Translations under genes and position numbers: made by a program
Notes under the pieces: model-generated
Seen by the model: only the letters and a program-made list of their open reading frames with translations
What the model was told of the DNA's origin: nothing
The model's database searches: none
Shown here: piece after piece, positions 35,380-45,000 of the stretch
Numbering within the stretch: the first letter of the stretch is position 1
Layout of the letters: every line of letters begins with the position of its first letter
Source: Litoditis marina
Lineage: Eukaryota > Nematoda > Chromadorea > Rhabditida > Rhabditidae
Assembly: GCA_964036275.1 (NCBI GenBank)
Contig: OZ038438.1
Location: 12,294,720-12,358,719, forward strand
Direction of reading: 5' to 3'
Length of the DNA: 64,000 bases

Positions 35380-35930
35380 ATGTATCCGCTGACGGTACTA
35401 CTTGTGGTTCTTTTCACTATTGCGGGAATAGCATGCTTTCGAGGTGGACATGGACGCCCCCTATACGGTGATTTCTTTATTTAGACCACTCTACTAAATA
35501 TTAACATTACATACATAATGTATACATGATACTGATAATTGTTTTATTTGGTGATCTACTTTTCCACTGGAGGCTAATTTACGTGAGCATACACCCACTG
35601 AGCTAATTGAAAACTAAATTCCAATACTCGTAGCTTAGTGTAACCCCAGACTCATAACATCACCGTATAAATTTTATACCTGATTCAAATTATTCCCTCC
35701 TAGTGCAACTTACTACTCACTCAAAACATACATGTCATAATATATGAGTTGTACAATAATTAGTAACAGAAGGTAAAGCATTATTCTGACGGTTCGTGCA
35801 ACGCTACCAAATTAATCTTCCAAATGATTATTTAGGCATAATAGGATACTCGCAGGATGTGGATGATTCTATGCCGCCGTCCCGTTTCTTCTCGAACGAC
35901 CGTCCACACTCCAACCGATTTGGAAAATAA
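35380..35930 (+). CDS. Small secreted precursor, candidate RFamide-type neuropeptide
   Basis: Two exons, 35380-35467 and 35836-35930, join in phase (TAC-G/GC) to give 60 residues plus stop. Both splice sites are standard (G/GTGATT and TTATTTAG). Residues 1-19 form a clear signal peptide (MYPLTVLLVVLFTIAGIAC). The remaining 41 residues are small, charged and end SNRFGK, where Gly followed by a basic residue is the usual amidation signal and would leave an Arg-Phe-amide. A single Arg in PPSRFF could release a C-terminal peptide FFSNDRPHSNRF-amide. RPLYG near residue 26 might mark another peptide. The acceptor GCTTCAG lies five bases before ATG, suggesting trans-splicing. I do not recognise a known C. 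elegans flp or nlp gene. A secreted peptide with another role is also possible. Confidence 0.6.
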
Positions 35931-36435
35931 TTGAATAGAAAGTCAATGAATTCTTGTGAAAAATGTTTCCATTGTTCCTCGACATTGTTCAAATTGCACG
36001 TTTACAGACACATTCAATCTTTCCGCATCTTGGAAATGTTGCACAATATGAGTCGTCGAAACAATAATAGCCTCGCTCAGAAAAAAGCATATCAGCAACA
36101 GAAAAAGTGAAAGAATTTAATATGTCATTGAATAAACGAAAACGAACCCTATCTGTTTTGATCTACCAATCGGATTATATTTCGTAATTCATATAAAAAT
36201 GACGTTCAGAGAGTGATGGTCCGAATGGAGGTGTCTCTCCTTCGCTGAACTCAACAGGGTAAAAATCATTAAAATAAAGTCTGGGTTATATCCGATGTCG
36301 TTCCTGATCACATGAGCTTGAATTATCGAAATTACAACCAAACTTCACACGTTTGACGATGTCTCCAACCCCGCCTCAATAAGTTTCGTAAAGCAAGCTC
36401 GGGAGTTTTCTCACTCGTGCAAAAGTTTATTTCGT
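35931..36435. other. Intergenic, nothing recognised
   Basis: AT-rich sequence between the small precursor gene (plus) and the 3' end of the unknown minus-strand gene. I see no repeats or coding exon. Confidence 0.5.
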
Positions 36436-38164
36436 TTACTTCATATTTGGGAGTTCTTCTAGTGACCTTGCTTCGTCACTGAGAGTTTTCGACACAGACG
36501 GAACTTTGCCCGATCGCCCATTAGCTAGTTCGAACCATAACTCATCGAACATTGGAGTCCCAACTATTGAGTGATTTGTACGAGCTACAAGAACGGCGTA
36601 AACTCTGGACACTACAACAAGAAGGGAAAAATGTAGAGAGTGATTATTTTTAAGCGATGATGCCACAAAGAGGGAAAAATACTTTGCTGACTTCCATCGT
36701 AGATGACACAGCAGAATAATTGTTTTGGCAACAGTAGTTTCATCATGGTTTTCGAAATCCGTAATATATCTCGGAGAAGAGCTGTGACTCGTGATCTACG
36801 ATGCATCATCATTTCCAAATAATCACTCTTTGTTGTAGAGTCCAGAATTTATGCCGTTCTTGGGTAGCTCGTATAAATAAATCACTCCTTTGTTGGCCCC
36901 TAATTTTGGATGAATTTTACACTTTTTGTAGACATTCCGAAGCATGTCTACATTTTCAATCAAAACTTGAACGAACCAACTGATTCATTCATAAGCTCCA
37001 TCCAGACGTCAACTTGGCACTTATCAGACTTTCTAATCACTCTTTCGTACCGCAATCTTCTTTTTGTCGGGAAATCTTGTGAAAACTATTTGTATTAGAG
37101 ATTCAGAATCGAATGCGAAAATCCCTAATCATTCCCATAAAGTAAACGTAAACAAACCGACCTAGAAATTTTGTAATCATACTGTAGGAGTCTCAGTGAG
37201 GAATGAAAAAGGGTATAAATACGAGCACTCTCTCGAACTGTTTACTGAGATCATCGACAAAACACCAACATTGAAAAATTGACCTGAAACTAGAATGGCG
37301 AGTTAGAAGTTCTTCTTAAAAATTGAATGTCTCATTTGAATGTGAAAAAAGCTCAACATCGAATAAAAGAGATAAAAGGAATCACAGACTTTAACTACAC
37401 CAAACCACAAATGTGTATCAAAAAACTCATGCAGTAACAATTGGAATTCCCTCATTATTTTTCCCGAATGTCCCATTAGCTTCACTTACAGTTCACACTG
37501 AAACAGTCAATTCACGAACTAAACCCACGAAAGACAAGTACTAACCCACAAATATAAGACAATGAAAGACGAAATATCAAAACAAAACTGCAATTGTACA
37601 GTAACACAACTTTTACAAAGAAGCAAACGAGAAAAAAAAAACTACACGAGTATGTACTCGGTCAGCAATGTTTGTTACTCCATATGATCTTCATGGTTAA
37701 CGCCCTGCAATGACGAATATTGAACAAATTATATAAGGAGTAACCAAATCTTCGTTGAGGCTCAATCTCGCCTGAGAAACACAATCGAACAGTAATCTTT
37801 GCCACTTTGCGCTTTCGTGTCCTAATCTTGAGACTGCAACAAATAGCGCACTTTCTAATTGTAGTTTGTTGTAGTCTTCAAACACACGATAACACTCGAA
37901 TGCTTACAAACAGAATGCTACTCAAACTACAAATCCAGCATTATCCAAATAGAATGAGCGTGCTGCCTGCTAAGATCCAGTGCTAAAGTAAACCATTCGC
38001 AAATAAGTCGCAAACTGTTTTTGTGTCTACTAAACCTGCAAAAAAATTCTATTGCGCTGCTCACCTTCAAGGAAGGCCTGGTTGAAGCCATCATCGGATT
38101 CCTCGAGAACAGACGGTTGCATGGGAATTGTGGCCTCGGGATCGAGACCCAATGCATGTGTTTC
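36436..38164 (-). CDS. Unknown minus-strand gene, last two exons (5' end not found)
   Basis: Exon 38164-38065 (100 nt) lies between a TTTTTTAG acceptor and a GGTGAGC donor. It reads as an acidic segment with LGLDPEATIPMQPSVLEESD. It joins in phase to 36611-36436, preceded by TTGTTGTAG, which encodes SRVYAVLVARTNHSIVG then FDELWFELANGRSGK and ends LEELPNMK before a TAA. Together that is about 91 residues. The exon frames, splice sites and matching phase support a real gene, but I do not recognise the family and saw no upstream exon before 41 kb. Part of the last exon has a degenerate inverted duplicate at about 36797-36895. An alternative acceptor at 38035 (TTTTTTTTGCAG) would give a different short end. 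Confidence 0.4.
36555..36895. repeat. Inverted duplication overlapping the last exon of the unknown gene
   Basis: The arms at about 36560-36660 and 36797-36895 are inverted copies of each other (ACGAGCTACAAGAACGGCGT against its diverged complement). The minus-strand arm includes the open exon. The plus-strand arm has an in-frame stop and looks dead. Confidence 0.6.
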
Positions 38165-38758
38165 CTAAAAAACGTGTAATGTTAGTAAACCTGTAGGTGA
38201 CACATTTTGTATCTGAATCACCTTTCCGCTCATTTTTTCTGGGCATTAATTTTTTATGCATAACAACTTTTCAAAAACTAAGTTGAAGTGATCATTGATA
38301 GTTTTAGTTTTCAGGTATGTACTTGACAGATCCTAGAACCTCATACGACTGGTTGTGCGAGTTTCCCCTGGTAAACATTTTGCTTAGAAAAAAAAGAAGA
38401 CATTTTGCCGGCGGAAAGATTTTCTTCGAACAGTCAGTTCGAAACTATACTGTGAGCATGCTTCATTTTGCAGGCTTCATTTTGTAAGCGAGCAGCAAAA
38501 TGTTTCAAAAAAACTTCGAACCTTACCGGGATAGAGTCATTTTACGACTTGCTTGTTTAACTCATGATTAATGTCGGTTCGGTTCGAAGCACTCACTGGA
38601 GAACCGGTCGGTTCAAAAATCGGTTCGGTTCAGTTGGTTCGGTTCTCCAGTGACCGGTTCGCGGTTTGGTTCAGGAAGGACCCGGTTCTCCAGTGAATTC
38701 GCCTCAATTATTGTATGAAAATGGAACTGCGCGGAAAGCTCCGAATATTAAAAGAATC

Positions 38759-39283
38759 ATTCATGAAAAAGTGGGGGCCCAACGACTGTGAGATTTGTCT
38801 TCTGCTGTGCGCCCCTTAGACAACTACTCTCAAATGGAGCAGCTACTGCTACAAAAACCGAAAAATACTAATATACTCAAGTATAACTGTTTACAAACAT
38901 ACAAAAGTCGTAAAATATTTTCTCAAACCTGTTAACTAGAATCTACAAGTCACAGCTGCGAAAAGAGAACAACTGTTGAATAATATGACGAACGTCATAG
39001 CACCTAGAATTGAAGTAATGACAAAAAATGCCAACCATTGTGCACAAAACCAGGAACTCTATAATTGACTACGTTGAGTTAACATTTGTGATTTGTAGAT
39101 TCTAGTTTACAGGTTTGAGAAAATATTTTACGACTTTTGTATGTTTGTAAACAGTTATACTTGAGTATATTAGTATTTTTCGGTTTTTGTAGCAGTAGCT
39201 GCTCCATTTGAGAGTAGTTGTCTAAGGGGCGCACAGTAGAAGACAAATCTCACAGTCGTTGAGCCCCCACTTTTTCATGAATT
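38759..39283. mobile_element. 525-bp foldback element with ~195-bp inverted termini
   Basis: The left arm (about 38759-38950) begins TTCATGAAAAAGTGGGGGC. The right arm (about 39090-39283) is its inverse with very few differences (for example CTGTGCGCC against CAGTAGAAG-side changes). The 140 bases between carry no open frame. Confidence 0.88.
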
Positions 39284-39364
39284 TTTCTCTTTTTGTAAAC
39301 ATGCCGTAGGTATGTGATTCGATCTGTACGGTGCAGATGAAATTGTTTTCTTAATGAACCTTTT

Positions 39365-39850
39365 GTCAAGTATTACCACCATTCGAGAAAAATATGACGT
39401 CAACATTGCAGTTCTAAAAACTTACTTTATCTGCCCTTCAGAATCCCAGAATACGTCATGTTTGAATGAAGTTTCATCGTGAATTGACCAATTTTAAAGA
39501 ACTTTCAGCATTCGAAAACATATTTCACGTCAATTATTTTCAAAAGTTGACGTCATCTGGCCTTCTGAATCTCAGAATACGTCACTCTTAGATTGAGTTT
39601 CACCGTTAATTGACCCTTTCTAAGATATTACCATCATTTGAAAATATATGTTACGTCAACTTTGCACTTTTCAAAAATGACGTCATTTGGCTTTCAGAAT
39701 CCCAGAATACGTCATGTTTAGATGAAGTTTCACCGTTAATACCCCATTTGCCAACTATTATCATCATTAGAAAACATATTTGACGTCAACTTTGCACTTT
39801 TCAAAGATGACGTCATCGGGTCTCCAGAAGAATCCTAAATGACGTCACCG
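39365..39850. repeat. Four-unit ~130-bp tandem array with TGACGTCA palindromes
   Basis: Units carry CAGAATCCCAGAATACGTCA, a TTTCACCGTTAATTGACC-like stretch and a TGACGTCA site. The GAATCCCAG mark starts at 39441, 39567, 39697 and 39830, so the period is 126-133. Perfect TGACGTCA occurs at 39395, 39548, 39678, 39781, 39808 and 39840, with further near-matches. Confidence 0.88.
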
Positions 39851-40376
39851 ATAGAATACTTTTTACTTAAATTGAAGTCACGATGGTATCATATTTGAAT
39901 TTTCATCGAAATCGGTCAGTGTTACCCTAAGTTACAAGACAGTTTGCATGACCGAGCTGACAGAGAAAGCGAGAGAGCGTGCTAAATGGAGAGACGCAGA
40001 GACTTTAATTCAAAAGGCTGTAATTTGGTGAGAAATGATTTTTTTCCAAAAAAAAATTTGCGCAGCTGGGGATTGAGTAGGAACACTATCATGACCTCCA
40101 AACTCAGCTAAATCGGTTCTGTTACGGTCGAGATAGTATTGTGTAAACGCCCGGAAGAACGGAAGGAAACACGACGGAAGTTGGCGCTCTGGATGAAGCG
40201 AAAACGTCATAACTTGGCTCAAACTCAACCGATTTCGTTCAAATTTATAACACAACTTGCAAATATGCTTCAGAACACGTCCAATTCATTAAAAGTTTTG
40301 TTTTGCAAATTTCAACCTTTTTATGGGAAAACTAAAAAAACGGAGGCGCGCATTAGCCGGACCAAAGACAAATCTC

Positions 40377-40401
40377 GCACAGCGCTTCGCGCTGCGCGCG
40401 A
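40377..40401. repeat. GCGC hairpin, copy 2
   Basis: GCACAGCGC, a 3-base loop, then GCGCTGCGCGCG, preceded by AAATCTC. It matches the hairpin at 32027-32058 and its flanks. Confidence 0.6.
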
Positions 40402-40488
40402 TTCCAAAATTGCCTCACTATCATCTTTTGAAAATAGTGGATCAGGCGAAGTTTCGCTATATTACAGTATTTCAATGGCAAACTGGTG

Positions 40489-40755
40489 AATTCTATATCT
40501 AACCGGGTTTTCAGGTAACCTAACCCTTTTTTGGTAACCTATTTTTCAGGTTACCTCGGTAGGTAACCGGTAAGTAACCTAAAGTTAAAAACCGGTTACC
40601 TGTTTTTCTAACGCAAAATGTGGTTTTTACCGTTAGTTTGAACGGTAACCGGATTTAGATTTCGGGTTACTTCCAGGTTACCTACCTAGGTAACCTGAAA
40701 AAAGGTTAGCAAAAAAAGGGTTAGGTTACCTGAAAACCCGGTTAGTTGTAGAATT
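40489..40755. mobile_element. Full-length GGTTACC foldback element (267 bp)
   Basis: The left terminus (AATTCTATATCTAACCGGG then TTTTCAGGTAACC) is repeated inverted at the right (GGTTACCTGAAAACCCGG then TTAGTTGTAGAATT). The inner sequence is nested with further GGTTACC/GGTAACC inversions around ACGCAAAATGTGG. It has no coding capacity. This is the best-preserved member of the family in the window. Confidence 0.85.
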
Positions 40756-41515
40756 GGCCTGGCAAACTTCTTATTTCAGAAAAAGCTCCAACCATTTTCA
40801 ATTCTAGCTACTCACAACATGTTTCGGTCCTACTAGCTCAATGTGGCGGTGAATTCTTCCTGAACCGACTCTTCCCTTTTATGAAAGTCACAACCTCTTA
40901 AATTCGCAGTCTTATCTCATTCTTAGGACAGATAACTTTCAGCTTCTAAAAAAAGAACTGCCATAATAGAGGTTTTGCACATCTGCACTGTGTTTACATC
41001 GTAAATGAGTTTTGAAAAAAAATCAGTCTTGCAACGACAGCATGTGTACTGTCTTTTTTTAGCATCAGCTGGTTTGTATTTTTATTCAGTTTATTTGTTT
41101 TTTAACATTTATAAACTATTTTAAGTAGTTTTTTTTCTCATCATGCATGATACATGTACTATCCAAATGTGGTTCTCTTCTTTTGTAGTATTTCATGATG
41201 TTGTCGTATTTACGTTCGTTCTATGTTTTTTCAGGATGAGAAGTACTTCAAGATTAAGATTTTTCTAATTTTATTAGATCACATCAAATCTTATCGTTCG
41301 AAATGGTGTCCTTGGAACTGCTTCACGATGAGAAATGATTCATTTCAAAATGTAAAGGTGTAAATTTGTATAATCTGTGATTTACTCTATTATGTTATTG
41401 TTGATTTTCATAGAATTTTTCCAGCCGTTCTCTAAATTTCCTCTACAGCTTGACAGTTTTACCGTCTTTCAAATGGGGCGCAATTGAAGAGAGGTTGAAG
41501 CGACGTTGACGAGTC

Positions 41516-42018
41516 ATGGATCCTCTCAATGTCTTCTACGTTAACAGGAGCCATCTTCTCGTTCTAGATTCTGTTGTGAGTTGATTTTTATTTCGAACAC
41601 AACATATTTCTAAAAAAAAGATTCAATGAAGTATTTCTTAAAAACTCCTGATGTCGTAAAATTTGTCACCTACTTCTGCAAAGCACTCCGTGGGTTCTTG
41701 ACGTCGTTTGGTATCAATACGGTTTTATATTGGTTGTATACATTTTTCATTTCTTCTTGTAACGTGTCTTTGTCGACCGAAAAGCTTGTGGTGGCAAGCG
41801 CGTAACAGGCCGCACTCCCTCATATAAAATTTCTGAGGTCTGTTACTAAACTGTATAGTATTATTCAAGCATTTCTTATTAATTTATATTCCATAGACCC
41901 CGAACACTGCGATATGTTCACTACAACATTCTATCAGGCAGATGGTAGGAGTGAAAGCCGAAGATCAGGTGAATACAAATCCACTACAGTTTTTGTCTTT
42001 GCGTTCGCTGCCCGCGTT

Positions 42019-42050
<32 letters not shown>

Positions 42051-45000
42051 CGGCTTGTGAGTGTAATATAATTTATATTTTCAAAGACCGTCCTCGACAT
42101 CGAATCTTTTCGAGCCAGAAATTAATTTGTGTGGTTAAAAAATAATATGAGCCTCGAATCAGAACTGTGGATGGAAATTACGGTACAAACTACAAAATCT
42201 CGGTTTTCTGCGTTAAACGGTGCCACTGGGTGAGGGTGATAGAAGCAGTAGGCGGCTACCCTTCCAGAAGTTTATGTCGAGCATGATTCTGTGTTAGAGG
42301 CGCTCCAGGTACTAGGATTAATATAAAATTACAGTATTTTGCACGAAAAAGGGGAATATGTTGTTTCCGTCTATAATTTACGATAGGCCCACGTCAAAGT
42401 ATGGTTATACAGTGTTTCACATGTCACAATTTTTTGTGTTGGTTAAAAGTGATCATCAGATTACGACATTATATTTTGTTATTCCATATTCGTATACATG
42501 TATTATAGGTTCTACTCATTTCGGGAGGTGATTCAATCGACCCAGATAAGTGTCTACGAGATTATGAGGGTCATGGTGAGTATAACATCGTACATTTTTC
42601 TTTATAAACTAAGCAAGAAGGGGGGACTTCATAACTTACATATGTGTGATAGGTTAAAACATGAACTTCATCAGATACCTTTGTGCAATCCACTTTCATC
42701 CGGTTTTATGAATTTTCAGAAAATTGGGCTGCCACTTTTATTCTAACCTGGGACAAAATTAGGACATTTAAGCTCAGTTTCTTACCGATGTTTATTAATT
42801 TATTTTGTGAATAAACCGGCCAATAGTTTTAACAAATAACGAAATGAACAAATCAAAACAAAAAAAGTTGAAACAACACAATAAAAACGAATCATATGGG
42901 CATTCCTACAAAAGTTGCCGCTCCCACTCACTGTTAATTAATTTAGGCATATATCAATTTCTTAGTTTCCAGGCACAGTTACCAATCCTATGTTTTTGTT
43001 TCAAAGAAGTTCTCGAAATGAAAGAGATGAGATGTCCTGTAGTCAAGAGATCAATGAGCTTTATCACATCATCGACGACGCAATCGAACAGGTGAGAATG
43101 AATATTCATTTAGAATATCGTTGGAGGATTATAGTTATTTTTATCCGTTATACGCCATTTTCCCAGTTCCTCTAACTTTTTTTCAAATCTCGCTATTACC
43201 AGTTGTTTTCGTTTATCAAGCCTGTAGGGACTGGTTGATTCTGAAAGCTATCCGGTTGCTTTTCGGTTGCTATCAACCCAAATGCTTTTGTTATCCGCGC
43301 TATCAAGTCATCATGTCTGTTCGGATTCACATCCTCAGGGTGGTTATGTCAGTTGTTGATATCACTTGGTTTGAACGTCTTATAATGATGGATAACACCT
43401 GAACCACAGATATTTGTTAGTAATCAACAATCTTGGCAGGCACAACGCTTGGAAAGTAGTGCTGACAATAAGGCGATCTATTTATCTCTCCCGGAAAGAT
43501 GTCGGCAGTGTGGTGATGCAGCACAAAAGTCGGTTCATATGTGTGCGCGATTGGTTCAAGAGCATCAGCTGTTACACCAGGTTAGTTTCTTCATTTTGCT
43601 TATTTTTCTTTTCCTCAGACATACACCAGTAACGTCCGACTAATCGACAAGAAGGAGCAGGGGTGACCAAAAAGTTGACCGCTCCTACCACCGGTACGAC
43701 CCCTCTCCCGTAAAATATGTAAATTCACCGAAAAATGAGAAAGTATTCTTCATAATTGCGAGAAACTCACCTAAAATGGCAAAAAATCATCGTAATTTTG
43801 AAAATTTTCGGCTCTGGCGGGCTTTTACGACCCCGTTCCCCTAAATATGTGGTCACCCCTGAGAAGGAGACCGTATTATATTTTAACAGGTGAAAATTTG
43901 TAATTTTGCATCAAAAACAACCAAATTTTCTCATTTTCGTGCGAAAAGTAGCCCGTCTTCCGATTTTTCTGACTATTTGAACAACTCTACTGGGGTGTAT
44001 CCTTAGAGTTTTTTCTCACACACCACTGCGCATTCTTCGCAGCTTATCACAAAGGGTGACTTTTGCTCGAAAAATGAACTCCTTCTTTATATGAACCTCA
44101 AATTTCATCATTTGGATGGAAAAGAGGGAATTTCGCAGAAGGGAAGCCTGTTCTGCTCTTGTTATTTACGCAAGGTTGCCCGAGTACGAAATCGCTGTTT
44201 TAGGGCTGGTTGGCACTCGTTAGCAATATGGATGAGTCGATTTCTCGTTTGAAACGAAGATATGCACGACACCAGACCAACCTCGAAAAGGTAGGTTCAG
44301 AAGATTTTATACATTTTGCGAATGAGCAGAGTTGCAATAGCGTTCTACACTTCTCAGGCATTTTTTCTGCTGATTGATATTGCTTATGTGTGGAACTCGC
44401 AACCCTGCGCGAGATCCAGAAAAATTATAGTAAAATAGTCAATGTCTTGAATCGAAATTTGATCAGAGAAGTTTTGCTTGAGTACCGTACCCGTCCGTTT
44501 GAGCTCAGAAAATAAGGCCACTGGAATGAAACTTTGTTTTTTTTCTAATATGTAGAAATTGCGTGTTGTGAGCTTTGAGAATTTTCTTCAAACGAAATGG
44601 TAATGGGTAAATATTTCACAACTGTTTTCCATTCATCATATTGTACTGTTAAGGTTCGTTTACAACAAGAAAAAGCGATACAATTGTTGCAAGATTTTGA
44701 CGTATGCTTGGATCAACTGAGGAAGGTAGGTGCTAATTGTCTTTGTCTACGAAACACTATTATTCTGGTTTGATTTCATGTGTTCCTAACCTTGCTTCGA
44801 CTAAACATATGTTTACTTTTCACACAGCTGTGGGCCTTATTCTCCCTCACCAATCGAACAAGGCGTGAAATGTTTAAAGTTTAAGTATACTATATATGCG
44901 TACATAAATTTATAACCAAATTTTGTGTTCTCTACATTTGAACGAATTTTGGTATTTTTTTATTGGGTCGTTAGCGGAACCACTTTTATTTCTGAAAATG

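Larger units (their letters stand above)
38165..41515. other. Repeat-rich interval upstream of the autophagy scaffold gene
   Basis: No coding exon supported. It contains a GGTTCGGTTC/TCCAGTGA low-complexity patch (38575-38700), a long-TIR foldback element, the TGACGTCA tandem array, a GC hairpin and the full GGTTACC element. The last 0.75 kb should hold the promoter of the scaffold gene. Confidence 0.55.

Noticed and set aside
37684..37697. Alternative last exon of the unknown minus-strand gene after ATTGCAG
   Set aside because: In the supported phase it gives only two residues before a stop; the join to 36611 gives a longer, protein-like end.
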